Notes: generated from the sequence alone by a model not told the origin. A DNA stretch of 64,000 nt from Cellulophaga tyrosinoxydans (GCF_900176415.1 NZ_FWXO01000007.1:81861-145860); one strand, 5' to 3'; positions 27,764 through 37,650 are shown, numbered from the stretch's first letter. Program-made: numbers and translations.

Positions 27764-28174
27764 ATGAATCCAATTTTAAGAAACATTATTGCACTACTAG
27801 TTGGGCTAATCGTTGGCAGTCTAGTTAATATGGGGATTATAATGATTAGTGGTAGTGTTATAGCGCCACCAGAGGGTGCCGATGTAACCACAATGGAGGG
27901 CTTAAAAGCAGCAATGCATTTGTTTCAACCAAAGCATTTCATTATGCCATTTATAGCCCATGCGCTAGGAACGTTTACTGGAGCATTTGTTGCTGCAAAA
28001 ATTGCTGTAAGTCATAAACTAAAGTTTTCTCTTGCAGTAGGAGTCTTTTTTTTAGTAGGAGGTATTGCTAATGTTTTTATGTTGCCCTCACCTACTTGGT
28101 TTGCCATAGTGGATCTCGTTGGAGCTTATATCCCCATGGCTTGGATAGGGCATCATTTTACCTTAAAAAAATAG
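27764..28174 (+). CDS. Small four-helix membrane protein
   Basis: A 136-residue hydrophobic protein starting at ATG 27764 (MNPILRNIIALLVGLIVGSLVNMG); an in-frame TTG 36 nt upstream is less likely. About four transmembrane segments are seen, with a glycine zipper GLIVGS in the first and HALGTFTGAFVAAKIA in the second. It resembles uncharacterised flavobacterial membrane proteins. No catalytic residues are obvious. No neighbour suggests a function. Confidence 0.7.
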   Translation: MNPILRNIIALLVGLIVGSLVNMGIIMISGSVIAPPEGADVTTMEGLKAAMHLFQPKHFIMPFIAHALGTFTGAFVAAKIAVSHKLKFSLAVGVFFLVGGIANVFMLPSPTWFAIVDLVGAYIPMAWIGHHFTLKK

Positions 28175-28253
28175 CGTTCGTAAACCTTCAGTGTATTACC
28201 GGAAGATTAGTAATACTTGATTTTATTACTTCACCTATTTAGTATTTAAGTTT

Positions 28254-28261
28254 TATCTTTG
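28254..28261 (+). promoter_or_regulatory. Predicted -7 box for the CDP-alcohol phosphatidyltransferase gene
   Basis: TATCTTTG matches TAnnTTTG exactly. Transcription would begin near 28268, leaving a leader of about 60-70 nt before the chosen start. Confidence 0.5.
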
Positions 28262-28336
28262 CATGAACCATATCATTAAGTGGACTAAGCCAGCGTGTTT
28301 CCGTTATTAGTTTTTCTTGATTTTATGGCGCTTATC

Positions 28337-29104
28337 ATGTCAAAATTACCAGAAGAAAATCAGTTCCTTGATCTATCGGATTACGGAAGACCTTTTGCTA
28401 GATATATTGCAGAAGCATTAAAAAACACCTCATTCACACCAATCCATGTTACGCTCAGTTTTGTAATTGCCGGAATAATTGCAATTATATGTTTACTAAA
28501 TGGTTATTATTGGGCTACAGCGTTCTTTTTAATCTTAAAATCTATTCTCGATGCTGCGGATGGTGAATTAGCTCGCGTAAAAAACACACCGTCATATACC
28601 GGTAGATATTTAGATTCGGTCTCCGATATTATTTTGAATTTACTAATTATGTTGGCTATTTGGCATGTAACCGAAAGATCTATTATTTATACGAGTATTG
28701 CATTTATAAGTTTACAATTACAAGGTACTTTATACAACTATTACTATGTAATTCTTAGAAATAAACATCAAGGAGATACTACGAGTAGAATTTTTGAAAA
28801 CACAACACCTAAAGCACTAAAAGGGGAAAAACAAAAGCATGTGACGCTACTCTTTAAACTTTATAAATTTTTCTATGGTTATTTTGATGCTATTATTTAT
28901 AAACTAGATACAAATGCAGCTAAAAGCAAACTTTTGCCAAATTGGTTTATGACAGCCGTTTCTACATTTGGCTTAGGATTCCAGCTTTTAATAATAGCTA
29001 TAATGTTAGTTTTAAATTTAAAAGAATTTATCATTCCCTTTTTTAGCTTTTATTCTATTTTCATTATTATTTTTATTAGCATCAGAAAATATATAAATTT
29101 ATAA
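28337..29104 (+). CDS. CDP-alcohol phosphatidyltransferase family membrane enzyme
   Basis: About 255 residues. The family motif D-x2-DG-x2-AR-x8-G-x3-D-x3-D is complete: DAADGELARVKNTPSYTGRY followed by LDSVSD. The two last Asp residues bind the metal. Five or six membrane helices follow. Enzymes of this family transfer a phosphatidyl (or similar) group from a CDP-alcohol to an acceptor such as inositol, glycerol-P or serine; the acceptor here is unknown. Starts at 28295 (GTG), 28325 (ATG) and 28337 (ATG) are in frame; I use the last, which gives MSKLPEENQFL. The next gene starts 1 nt after its stop, so the two are coupled. Confidence 0.85.
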   Translation: MSKLPEENQFLDLSDYGRPFARYIAEALKNTSFTPIHVTLSFVIAGIIAIICLLNGYYWATAFFLILKSILDAADGELARVKNTPSYTGRYLDSVSDIILNLLIMLAIWHVTERSIIYTSIAFISLQLQGTLYNYYYVILRNKHQGDTTSRIFENTTPKALKGEKQKHVTLLFKLYKFFYGYFDAIIYKLDTNAAKSKLLPNWFMTAVSTFGLGFQLLIIAIMLVLNLKEFIIPFFSFYSIFIIIFISIRKYINL

Positions 29105-29105
29105 T

Positions 29106-29708
29106 ATGGCTGAAAATAACGAAGAAAATTACTGGACAGAGCGTTACCAACAACAGCAAACAGGCTGGGATATTGGTTATCCTTCTACCCCTATAAAAAC
29201 ATATGTTGAGCAGTTAAAAAACAAACAGATTAAAATATTAATTCCAGGTGCTGGTAATGCTCATGAAGCTACATTTTTACATCAAAATGGTTTTAAAAAT
29301 GTCCATATTTTAGATATTTCTGTATTACCCTTAAAGGATTTAAAAAAAAAAAATCCTGATTTTCCTCAAGAGCACTTGCATCATGAGGATTTCTTTGAAC
29401 ATGTAGTAGGTCAGTATGATCTAATATTGGAACAAACTTTTTTCTGCTCCTTTGTGCCAACCAACGAAAATAGGAGACATTATGCGCAACATATGGCTCA
29501 GCTACTTAAAAAGAATGGAAAACTGGTGGGTCTATGGTTTTCTTTTCCGTTAACTGGTGACATGGAGAAAAGACCATTTGGTGGTGACAAAAAATCTTAT
29601 GAAAATTATCTTTCGCCATTCTTTGAAATACAAACCTTTGAAACCGCCTACAACTCTATCCCTGAACGTGCTGGTAATGAATTGTTTGGAATATTTATAA
29701 AAAAGTAA
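29106..29708 (+). CDS. SAM-dependent methyltransferase, thiopurine S-methyltransferase-like
   Basis: A 200-residue cytosolic class I methyltransferase. The SAM-binding region is IKILIPGAGNAHEATFLHQN, with the acidic residue at LDIS. The N-terminal ENYWTERYQQQQTGWDIG and the LEQTFFCSFVP block are typical of the TPMT/halide methyltransferase group. Substrates in relatives include thiols, selenols, tellurite and halides; which applies here is unknown. It is translationally coupled to the upstream phosphatidyltransferase, so a role in lipid head-group or volatile methylation can be imagined but is not shown. Confidence 0.82.
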   Translation: MAENNEENYWTERYQQQQTGWDIGYPSTPIKTYVEQLKNKQIKILIPGAGNAHEATFLHQNGFKNVHILDISVLPLKDLKKKNPDFPQEHLHHEDFFEHVVGQYDLILEQTFFCSFVPTNENRRHYAQHMAQLLKKNGKLVGLWFSFPLTGDMEKRPFGGDKKSYENYLSPFFEIQTFETAYNSIPERAGNELFGIFIKK

Positions 29709-29816
29709 ACAATTTAGCATTCGTAAAAATCGCTGTTTTCCTTAACAAGCTTTTAAGAAATCTCTTTTCTTAATTTGGTATATTTAAACCGACTAATATA
29801 ACCAAGACTAAAACTC

Positions 29817-32800
29817 ATGAAAAAACTTCTTTTTCTTATGATGCTTTTTGCATCATTTTCGGTATTTGCACAAGATTTTAACATGGATCTAGTACAAGAT
29901 CTAAAACCTCGTAATATTGGACCAGGTGGTATGAGTGGTCGAGTAACAGCTATTGATGCAGTTCATTCAAATCCTGATATTATGTATGTAGGTACCGCAT
30001 CTGGCGGGTTATGGAAATCTACCTCAGGTGGAATAAAATGGGATCCTATTTTTGATAAAGAAGTAACCGCTTCAGTTGGTGCCGTAGCCATACAGCAAAG
30101 CAATCCGTCGGTTTTGTGGGTTGGGACAGGAGAAGGTAACCCTAGAAATAGTCTTAATGGCGGTTACGGTGTTTATAAATCATTAGACGGTGGAAAAAGC
30201 TGGAAATCTATGGGATTAGAGAACACAAGGCATATTCATCGTATTGTCATAGATCCTACTAACCCAAATGTTGTTTATGTTGGGGCAATTGGGTCTCCTT
30301 GGGGTGAACACCCAGAACGCGGCGTTTTTAAAACTACTGATGGAGGAGAAACGTGGAATAAAATTTTATATACCAATAACAAATCTGGTGTAGCAGATTT
30401 AGTAATGGATCCTACCAATCCCAATAAACTTATTGCTGCAATGTGGGAACACAAAAGAGATCCTTGGTTTTTTAAATCTGGTGGTGCAGGTAGTGGATTA
30501 TACATGACCCATGATAGTGGTAAAAATTGGAAAAAACTAACAGAAGAAGATGGCTTACCTGCTGGAGAGCTTGGTAGAATAGGTGTTGCGATTGCTCCTG
30601 GCAAACCAAATATTGTGTATGCACTTGTTGAAGCAAAGAAAAATGCACTATACAAATCAGAAGATGGTGGTTTTAAATGGAAGAAAATAAATGACAAAGA
30701 AGACATTGGCAATAGGCCGTTTTATTATTCTGAAATATATGTAGACCCACAAAATGAAAATCGAGTTTATTCTGTATTTACCTACATAAATGTTTCGGAA
30801 GATGGCGGTAAGAGTTTTACGGAATTAATGCCTGCTTATGGTGTTGACAATGGTGTTCACCCAGATCACCACGCATGGTGGATTCATCCAAAGAATGGAC
30901 AATTTATGATGGATGGTAATGACGGTGGAATGAACATAACCAAAGATGGTGGTAAATCGTGGCGTTTTATTGGTAATATTCCCGTTGCTCAATTTTATCA
31001 TATTAGCGCAGACAATGAATTTCCGTATAATGTTTATGGCGGAATGCAAGATAATGGTTCTTGGCGCGGTCCTGCATATGTATGGAGAGCGCAAGGTATA
31101 AGAAATAGCTATTGGCAAGAAATAGCTTTTGGTGATGGTTTTGATGTTGTTCCTGATTTAGACGATTCTAGATATGGTTATGCTATGAGTCAACAAGGTT
31201 TTGTATCTAGATACGATCATGAAACGGGTAATGACTATATTGTACGCCCTACTCCTCCTGATGCAACAACTAAATTGCGTTTTAATTGGAATGCAGGAAT
31301 TGGACAAGATCCGTTTAATACAAGTACGGTTTATTTCGGGAGTCAGTTTGTACATAAAAGTACCGATAAAGGATTAACATGGACCGTTATCTCGCCAGAT
31401 TTAACTACAAATGATCCAGAAAAACAAAAACAAGATGAAAGTGGCGGATTAACTATGGATGCTACAGGTGCAGAAAACCATTGTACCATTTTAGTGATAG
31501 AACCTTCTGTTTTAGAGAAGGATATGTTGTGGGTTGGTACCGATGACGGTCGCGTGCATGTAACTCAAAATGGAGGTACCTCCTGGACAGATGTTACTAT
31601 AAACATCAAAGGACTACCAAAAGGAAGTTGGATACCTCAAATTAAAGCATCTAACAAAAACAAAGGAGAAGCACTTTTGATTGCGAATGATTATCGCAGG
31701 TTTAATTACACTCCTTATGCCTACAGAACAAAAAACTACGGCAAAACTTGGGAACGCATAGTAGATGGTACAGATGTGAAAAGCTATACGTTATCGATTG
31801 TTGAGGATATTGAAAACCCAAATCTATTATTTCTTGGAACGGATGATGGTTTGTATGTTTCGTTTAATGCTGGAGTAAAATGGCAGAAATGGACTGAAGG
31901 ATTTCCGACAGTTTCTACAAAAGATTTAGTAATACATCCAAGAGAACAAGATTTAGTAATTGGAACTTTTGGCCGAGCTGCATGGGTTTTGGATGATATT
32001 AGACCGCTTAGAGCATTGGCATCTGATTATACCTTGCTTCAAAAAGATGCCAAATTATTTACGCCTCCGACTGCCTATCAAGCGGCTTATCAACAAGCTA
32101 GTGGCAGTAGATTTGGAGCAGACGCCATGTTTAATGGTGCCAATAAAAAATCTGGGGCAATGATTACCTATTATCTAAAAGAGGGTAAAAAGAAATCAGA
32201 CTCCAAAACTGATACAAAAGACAAAGAGGCGGAAGACGATAAAGAAGAAAAAACTGAAAATGATGATGCTCCTGCAGCAACTACAGAAAAAGATAAACTA
32301 ACTGGAGTTCAGAAAAAAGATTCCATTCAGTTTGATATATATGATGGCGCTAGGCTTATTCGCACGCTTAAGTACAAAACTCCTGAAAAAGCTGGTTTTC
32401 ATAGAATTTACTGGCGTATGGATGAAAAAGGACCAGATAGACCATCAAGAAAAATTAGTACTCGTAAAAATGAAGCTGGTGGTGTAGATGTAAAACCAGG
32501 GACTTACACTATTAAAATGTCATTTGGCACTATTGCTGAGGAAGCAAAAATAGAGGTGAAATCTGATCCTAGAATTTCAGTTTCTACAGCTTCAATTTCT
32601 GAAGTTTATGATAATGCTAAAAAGCTTGAAGCATTAAGCCAAATTGCTGCTGACGCAGTAAAACAATTGGTTGAAAGCAAAAATATCGCAGAAAAATATT
32701 CCAAGGAGTTAAAAGAATTGGATAAAGAAAAATACAAAGAAGAAACAAAATCATCAACCGATATTGCTAAAAAAATAGATGATTTAATAGCCTTGTATTT

Positions 32801-33071
32801 AGGTAAAGAAGATAAACGCCAAGGAATTACAAGAAATCCTGAAATTACTGTAATGCAACGTATTGGCGATGCAAGTTACTATGTAGGTTCTAGAAAATCA
32901 GGCATCACATCCACAGAAAAAAATCTCATGCAATTTGCTCAAGAAGAGTTACAAATGGCATTAGATAAAACTAATAAATTCTTCTCTGAAGATTGGAAAA
33001 CATATAGAACTACTATTGAAAAACTGGAGGATTCTCCATTTAAAGAAACAAAAACATTAAAACTAGATTAG
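29817..33071 (+). CDS. Large secreted BNR/sortilin-like beta-propeller protein
   Basis: A 1,084-residue exported protein with a clear signal (MKKLLFLMMLFASFSVFAQ). It carries many BNR-type Asp-box repeats (SLDGGKSWKSMG, TTDGGETWNKIL, SEDGGFKWKKI, TQNGGTSWTDV), as in VPS10/sortilin and sialidase-like propellers; two propellers seem likely. Around residue 790 is a low-complexity stretch rich in Lys, Asp and Glu. A FlgD-like beta-sandwich and a helical tail follow. There is no visible catalytic triad, so hydrolase annotations of relatives should be treated with care. A role in extracellular protein or glycan binding is plausible. The next gene starts 10 nt after its stop. Confidence 0.85.
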   Translation: MKKLLFLMMLFASFSVFAQDFNMDLVQDLKPRNIGPGGMSGRVTAIDAVHSNPDIMYVGTASGGLWKSTSGGIKWDPIFDKEVTASVGAVAIQQSNPSVLWVGTGEGNPRNSLNGGYGVYKSLDGGKSWKSMGLENTRHIHRIVIDPTNPNVVYVGAIGSPWGEHPERGVFKTTDGGETWNKILYTNNKSGVADLVMDPTNPNKLIAAMWEHKRDPWFFKSGGAGSGLYMTHDSGKNWKKLTEEDGLPAGELGRIGVAIAPGKPNIVYALVEAKKNALYKSEDGGFKWKKINDKEDIGNRPFYYSEIYVDPQNENRVYSVFTYINVSEDGGKSFTELMPAYGVDNGVHPDHHAWWIHPKNGQFMMDGNDGGMNITKDGGKSWRFIGNIPVAQFYHISADNEFPYNVYGGMQDNGSWRGPAYVWRAQGIRNSYWQEIAFGDGFDVVPDLDDSRYGYAMSQQGFVSRYDHETGNDYIVRPTPPDATTKLRFNWNAGIGQDPFNTSTVYFGSQFVHKSTDKGLTWTVISPDLTTNDPEKQKQDESGGLTMDATGAENHCTILVIEPSVLEKDMLWVGTDDGRVHVTQNGGTSWTDVTINIKGLPKGSWIPQIKASNKNKGEALLIANDYRRFNYTPYAYRTKNYGKTWERIVDGTDVKSYTLSIVEDIENPNLLFLGTDDGLYVSFNAGVKWQKWTEGFPTVSTKDLVIHPREQDLVIGTFGRAAWVLDDIRPLRALASDYTLLQKDAKLFTPPTAYQAAYQQASGSRFGADAMFNGANKKSGAMITYYLKEGKKKSDSKTDTKDKEAEDDKEEKTENDDAPAATTEKDKLTGVQKKDSIQFDIYDGARLIRTLKYKTPEKAGFHRIYWRMDEKGPDRPSRKISTRKNEAGGVDVKPGTYTIKMSFGTIAEEAKIEVKSDPRISVSTASISEVYDNAKKLEALSQIAADAVKQLVESKNIAEKYSKELKELDKEKYKEETKSSTDIAKKIDDLIALYLGKEDKRQGITRNPEITVMQRIGDASYYVGSRKSGITSTEKNLMQFAQEELQMALDKTNKFFSEDWKTYRTTIEKLEDSPFKETKTLKLD

Positions 33072-33081
33072 AAATTACCTT

Positions 33082-33759
33082 ATGAAAAAAATTGCACTTT
33101 TAATTACACTATGTATAACATGTATTGGTAACGCACAAGAAACCGGCGAAGATAAATGGGGCGCATGGTATATGTATTTTGGAACCAATAAAGTTTCTGA
33201 TAAATTAAGCATTCATACCGAAACCCAATTTCGTTATTATGAAACTACCAGTAATTTTAATCAAATGCTTTTACGTACTGGACTAAACTATCACATAAAT
33301 CCTGATGCTATTGCAACCTTAGGTTATGGTTACATTACTACTGATGGCACTTTTGAAGACCTTGCAAATGAAGAAAATAGCAAAGAACACCGAATTTTTG
33401 AACAATTTATTCTAAAAAATAAAGTAGGTGAGTTTTTGTTTGAACATAGGTATAGATTGGAGCAACGTTTTTTAGAATATCAAAATGTTACAGATACTCA
33501 GCATAGAGCTCGCTACCGTTTACAAGTTACTTTACCGCTTACCGATATTTTCTTTTTAAATTTTTATGATGAAATTTTTATCAATCTGCAAAATGAAGCC
33601 TTTGGGCAAAACAGATTGTATGGTGCATTAGGAGTTAATGTTACAGAAAATCTTGCCATCCAAGCTGGTTATCTAAAAAATCATTTTTCAAATGGCAATT
33701 TTGATAGACTTCAGGTTGGTGTATTCTTTAATCCTGACTTAAGAAAGAAAAAAAAGTAA
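33082..33759 (+). CDS. DUF2490 outer-membrane beta-barrel-like protein
   Basis: A 225-residue exported protein with signal MKKIALLITLCITCIGNAQ. Many alternating strands (LSIHTETQFRYYE, FLFEHRYRLEQRFL, LAIQAGYLKNHF) match the DUF2490 family, thought to be a small beta-barrel of the outer membrane. It lies 10 nt after the propeller gene and should be co-transcribed. Function is unknown. Confidence 0.8.
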   Translation: MKKIALLITLCITCIGNAQETGEDKWGAWYMYFGTNKVSDKLSIHTETQFRYYETTSNFNQMLLRTGLNYHINPDAIATLGYGYITTDGTFEDLANEENSKEHRIFEQFILKNKVGEFLFEHRYRLEQRFLEYQNVTDTQHRARYRLQVTLPLTDIFFLNFYDEIFINLQNEAFGQNRLYGALGVNVTENLAIQAGYLKNHFSNGNFDRLQVGVFFNPDLRKKKK

Positions 33760-33835
33760 TTAAAATGAATGCATTTTGAATTTGAATCTCGTTTAAAATA
33801 AGCGTAATTTTAAGGTACTAACAAACCCTGTACAA

Positions 33836-34477
33836 ATGAAAAAATCAATTTTAGTTTTATCCATAGCAATTGCCTCACTTTCTTATAGTTGTAAAGAAGT
33901 TAAGAAAGACAAAATAAATGACGAAGTAACTACTAGCTCTGAAATGACTTCGGAAAAATTTTCTCTAGTAAATGATTCTACCAAAGTAAGTTTTACTGCG
34001 TATAAAACTACAGATAAGCTACCTGTAGGAGGAACATTCAAATCTATAAATATTACGAATGCAAAGTCCGCCAGCACTCCACTAGAGGTGATGAAGGGCC
34101 TTAAGTTTAATATTCCGATAAGCAGTTTATTCACCAATGATCCTACAGGTACCAGAGATCCAAAAATTACAGAATTCTTTTTCGGAGTAATGGCAAATTC
34201 TGATTTAATTTCTGGAATCTTTAAAGTAGACGGGGACAAATGCTCTATTGATGTAACCATGAATGGAGAAACAGCAAATATTCCATTGGAAACAGAAATT
34301 AATTCTGAAAATAAATACACATTTACAGGTGTAATGGATTTAAAACAATGGAAAGCCACTGCTGCACTCGCTTCTTTAAATAAAGTTTGTGATGTTTTAC
34401 ATACTGGTCCAGATGGCGTGAGTAAAACCTGGGATGAAGTAGCTATTAAAGGAGAAGTTTCTTTCAAACAAAATTAA
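33836..34477 (+). CDS. YceI-family lipoprotein
   Basis: A 213-residue protein with lipobox LSYSC at residue 19. The rest is a YceI/lipocalin-like barrel: LVNDSTKVSFTAYKTT opening, middle strand GLKFNIPISSLFTND, and late strands NKYTFTGVMDLKQWKA. YceI barrels bind amphiphilic molecules such as polyisoprenoids. The family usually functions in the periplasm, here probably membrane-anchored. It sits upstream of Cu/Zn SOD, with which it might share an envelope stress role (inference). Confidence 0.82.
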   Translation: MKKSILVLSIAIASLSYSCKEVKKDKINDEVTTSSEMTSEKFSLVNDSTKVSFTAYKTTDKLPVGGTFKSINITNAKSASTPLEVMKGLKFNIPISSLFTNDPTGTRDPKITEFFFGVMANSDLISGIFKVDGDKCSIDVTMNGETANIPLETEINSENKYTFTGVMDLKQWKATAALASLNKVCDVLHTGPDGVSKTWDEVAIKGEVSFKQN

Positions 34478-34587
34478 AAGAGTTGGAGTACATTTCTTTT
34501 AGCACTATATGCGTTAAAATTAATTTTAATAAAGCGCTAAGTCTTTAATTTTTGAATGTACTTTAGTATAAATTAAAACACAGCAAA

Positions 34588-35163
34588 ATGAAAAAAATAA
34601 TATTTGTTCTTTCATTTTCTTTAATCGCTTTCACTAGTTGTAAAGAATCCAAAAAAACAACGGAAACAAAAAAAGAAATTGAAAAGGAAATGCCAGAAGT
34701 AGCTATGGAAGTAAAAACCATTTCTATGGCATTAGAACCAAAAAGTGATTCGAATGTAACAGGTGAAGTTGTTTTTTCACAAAAAGATGGTGAAGTTTTT
34801 ATGACAGCTACAATGTCTGGTTTAACTCCTGGAGAACATGCAATTCATCTTCATGAAACCGCAGATTGTTCTGCAGCAGATGGCTCTTCTGCCGGAGGAC
34901 ATTGGAATCCTACTTTTAAACCACACGGAAAATGGGGAGCTGAAGCAGGATATCATAGCGGCGATATAGGAAACTTTATGGCCGATGAAAATGGTAACGC
35001 CACTGTTGAGTTTAATACAGACCAATGGTGTATTGACTGTGAAGACGAAACAAAAAACATTATAGGCAAAGGTGTCATTGTGCATCAAGGTTTAGACGAT
35101 TTCACCTCTCAACCAAGTGGTAACGCTGGCGCTAGAGTTAGTTGTGCTGGAGTTATTGAATAG
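34588..35163 (+). CDS. sodC: Cu/Zn superoxide dismutase lipoprotein
   Basis: A 191-residue lipoprotein (lipobox FTSC) followed by a Cu/Zn SOD domain that converts superoxide to peroxide in the envelope. Metal ligands are visible: HLH (copper), GGHWNP (bridging His), KPHGKWG and YHSGDIGN (zinc His and Asp), and VIVHQGLDDF (last copper His). The cysteines at ETADC and VSCAG would form the disulphide. An extra pair, WCIDCEDE, occurs before the last His. A strong hairpin terminator follows, separating it from the sigma factor gene. Confidence 0.92.
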   Translation: MKKIIFVLSFSLIAFTSCKESKKTTETKKEIEKEMPEVAMEVKTISMALEPKSDSNVTGEVVFSQKDGEVFMTATMSGLTPGEHAIHLHETADCSAADGSSAGGHWNPTFKPHGKWGAEAGYHSGDIGNFMADENGNATVEFNTDQWCIDCEDETKNIIGKGVIVHQGLDDFTSQPSGNAGARVSCAGVIE

Positions 35164-35184
35164 TATAAAAAAGTTAACAATTAC

Positions 35185-35213
35185 AAAAAAGCTGCTTATT
35201 GGCAGCTTTTTTT
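35185..35213 (+). terminator. Rho-independent terminator of sodC
   Basis: An 11-bp stem AAAAAAGCTGC (35185-35195) with 35202-35212, 6-nt loop, ends in a T run. Confidence 0.88.
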
Positions 35214-35240
35214 AATATCTTTCAAACGTAAAAACCTTAG

Positions 35241-35771
35241 ATGGAATTAGAAGAATTAGTAGCAAACTTTAGAAACAAGGATGACAAAGCTTTTGAAAAG
35301 CTTTACGCCATGTATTCCGATAATATCTGCGGAGTAATCAATAGTATTGTAAAGAATACAGATATTGCACAAGAAATTTGTCAAGATGTTTTCATGAAAG
35401 CCTGGAAAAATTCAGAAAGTTATGATGCCTCCAAAGGGCGCTTTTTTACCTGGATGTTAAATATTGCCAGGAATGCTGCCATCGACGAAGTGCGTTCAAA
35501 ATCCCATAAAAACAGCAAACAAAACCTTTCTTCCGATTTTTTCGTAAATGTACTCGAAGACAAGGATGACCTTAATAGTCAAGTAGATAGTATAGGCATA
35601 AAAAACTTGTTAAGCAACCTAAAAGAAAAATGTATACAGATAATAGATCTGCTATATTTTAAAGGTTATACACAAAAAGAAGCAGCCGAAGAGCTAGCGA
35701 TCCCTGTAGGGACTGTAAAAACAAGAAACAGAAGTTGTATAGCACAAATTAGGGGTAATATTGCAATATAG
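35241..35771 (+). CDS. ECF-type RNA polymerase sigma factor (SigK-like)
   Basis: A 176-residue sigma-70 family protein with region 2 (NICGVINSIVKNTDIAQEIC and KGRFFTWMLNIARNAAIDEV) and region 4 (IIDLLYFKGYTQKEAAEELA then IPVGTVKTRNR). It is followed after 1 nt by an RskA-like anti-sigma gene, so the two form a typical regulatory pair. Targets are unknown; the nearby envelope genes sodC and yceI are possible ones (inference). Confidence 0.9.
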   Translation: MELEELVANFRNKDDKAFEKLYAMYSDNICGVINSIVKNTDIAQEICQDVFMKAWKNSESYDASKGRFFTWMLNIARNAAIDEVRSKSHKNSKQNLSSDFFVNVLEDKDDLNSQVDSIGIKNLLSNLKEKCIQIIDLLYFKGYTQKEAAEELAIPVGTVKTRNRSCIAQIRGNIAI

Positions 35772-35772
35772 A

Positions 35773-36573
35773 ATGGATACAGAAAAATACATAGCATCAG
35801 GAATTTTGGAACTCTATGTGGCTGGCACATTATCTGAGGAAGAAAACTTAGATATTGCTCGGTACGCTCAAGAGTATCCAGAAATTAAGAGAGAAATTGA
35901 AGCCATTGAAGCTGCTATATTAGCATTAACAAAAGCCGCTGCGCCGAAGAATACTAGCAATAAAGGTTATACCGATTTAAAAAACAGAATAGCGAAAGAA
36001 AGCGAAACTAAAGTAATTGAATTACCTAAAGAAAAATCAAACTGGGCGACCTATACAGGTTGGGCTGCTTCTATTTTATTAGCCGCTGGATTATTATGGA
36101 TGTATTCTGAAAATAAAAATTTAAAATCTGAAATACATGTTGCTTCACAAACTAATACCGTTTTAGAGCAACAGATTGAAGACGCCAAAACTTCTTTGGA
36201 AAAATCACAACAACTTTTAACCACCATAAGAGATAAAAATATTCAAGTGGTAGCACTGGGTGGACAAACCATAGATCCAAATTCGTACGCAAAAGCTTAC
36301 TGGAACAAAAAAGAACAGAAGGTTTTTATTGATGCACAAGGATTACCTGAGCCTCCAGAGGGCATGGTTTATCAGGTGTGGTCTTTAAAGTTAAGTCCGT
36401 TAACTCCAACAAGTATGGGACTTTTAGAAGATTTTATTACTGATGATAATAAGGTATTTGCACTTTCTAATCCAAATGATTCTGAAGCATTCGGAATTAC
36501 CTTAGAACCAGCTGGTGGTAGCGAATCGCCTAACCTAGAACAATTATATGCACTAGGAGCAGTATCGTCTTAA
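35773..36573 (+). CDS. RskA-like anti-sigma factor (membrane)
   Basis: A 266-residue single-pass membrane protein. The start is ATG 35773, 1 nt after the sigma gene stop; an upstream TTG at 35761 lies within the sigma gene. Residues 1-90 form the cytosolic zinc-less anti-sigma domain, the helix YTGWAASILLAAGLLWMYSE spans the membrane near residue 100, a short coiled coil (LEQQIEDAKTSLEKSQQLL) follows, and the outer domain has the RskA C-terminal signature (GMVYQVWSLKLSP, FGITLEPAGGS). It should bind and hold the ECF factor until an envelope signal acts. Confidence 0.87.
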   Translation: MDTEKYIASGILELYVAGTLSEEENLDIARYAQEYPEIKREIEAIEAAILALTKAAAPKNTSNKGYTDLKNRIAKESETKVIELPKEKSNWATYTGWAASILLAAGLLWMYSENKNLKSEIHVASQTNTVLEQQIEDAKTSLEKSQQLLTTIRDKNIQVVALGGQTIDPNSYAKAYWNKKEQKVFIDAQGLPEPPEGMVYQVWSLKLSPLTPTSMGLLEDFITDDNKVFALSNPNDSEAFGITLEPAGGSESPNLEQLYALGAVSS

Positions 36574-36586
36574 TAAATAATACTTT

Positions 36587-37645
36587 TTAGAGATTCCGTT
36601 TAATTCGATGTACTTTCATGGCTTTTATTAACCATTTAGGCAAAGGTTTAGATGGATTTCTTTTTTTCATATTGATGTAAATTCCCAATTGCTTTACTAT
36701 TGGAACTTTATGAGTTTCTACAAATTCAATTAGGGTACCATCTGGATCTTCAATATAACTAAAATGTCCGGCTGCTTCACCCATATCAAAGCTATCTGAA
36801 CTATCAACGGTAAAAGGATATTTTAACGCTTTAGCTTCTTCACGAAAAGCTTTCATTCCATTGATATCAAAACATATATGTATAAATCCTGTATCGCCCC
36901 AAATTCGATTTTCGTATATTTTGTTTGGCTGTCTATTTAAAACTTGTAAGAGTTCTATACTTGTAGGACCTAGCAATTCTCCAAAACCACCAATATCCCT
37001 TGGGCTATGTTTTAAAACAACTCTTCGGAAAGCATGAGTACCTCCTGGTAAATGAACAAAGTCATCAAAAACTCCCGTTCTATCAGATTCAATGATATCA
37101 TATCCTAAAAGCTTTTGATAAAATGATAAAGAGGCATCCATATTTGAAACACCAATTATTGCTCCTAACACACCACCAACTGAGGTGCCAGTTTTAACAA
37201 ATTCGTAATTATCGTGAATTATTTGAATAATGTTATTCCAGGGGTCAGAAATAAAAAAATGCTCCGCATTACATATACTACTTTCAGATTGACTTTTTAA
37301 TTTAAAATTTTCAAGAAGCGTATAAGAATGATTTATATTGTTACTCCGAATTTTCATTGAATTTATACCAAGATCACCTAAAAACATTTCAGTTTTTGAA
37401 GGCTCAGGCAATCTATTCTTAAACTGCCAAATTTCAAGTCCACCACCACCCAACATATTTAAACTTAATAAAGCTCTTCTGCTGTATATTTTATTATTGG
37501 TGTATTTTTTCATTAATTCAGCATCCGCTTCATCATTGAAAACTAAAATATCAAAACATAAATATTTCCTATACCAATTAAAAACCTCTTTCGCATTATA
37601 TACTCCAATTCCAATTTGCTGTATTCCATTGATAACTTTATTCAT
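36587..37645 (-). CDS. VOC-superfamily protein with two glyoxalase-like modules
   Basis: A 352-residue cytosolic protein with two vicinal-oxygen-chelate modules, about residues 5-140 and 155-315. The second carries the better metal motifs: GVSNMDASLSFYQKLLGYD, RVVLKHSP, HICFDINGM and the final GTLIEFVET with the metal Glu. The first module has EHFFISDPWNNIIQII. The C-terminal 40 residues are basic. The reaction is unknown; ring-cleaving dioxygenase, lyase and isomerase activities occur in this fold. The GT2 gene lies 5 nt upstream in transcription order, so these are one operon. Confidence 0.78.
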   Translation of the reverse strand: MNKVINGIQQIGIGVYNAKEVFNWYRKYLCFDILVFNDEADAELMKKYTNNKIYSRRALLSLNMLGGGGLEIWQFKNRLPEPSKTEMFLGDLGINSMKIRSNNINHSYTLLENFKLKSQSESSICNAEHFFISDPWNNIIQIIHDNYEFVKTGTSVGGVLGAIIGVSNMDASLSFYQKLLGYDIIESDRTGVFDDFVHLPGGTHAFRRVVLKHSPRDIGGFGELLGPTSIELLQVLNRQPNKIYENRIWGDTGFIHICFDINGMKAFREEAKALKYPFTVDSSDSFDMGEAAGHFSYIEDPDGTLIEFVETHKVPIVKQLGIYINMKKRNPSKPLPKWLIKAMKVHRIKRNL

Positions 37646-37650
37646 AGAAC

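Noticed and set aside
33883..34467. Long minus-strand frame opposite the YceI gene
   Set aside because: It mirrors the codons of a well-supported lipoprotein gene and has no recognisable domain.
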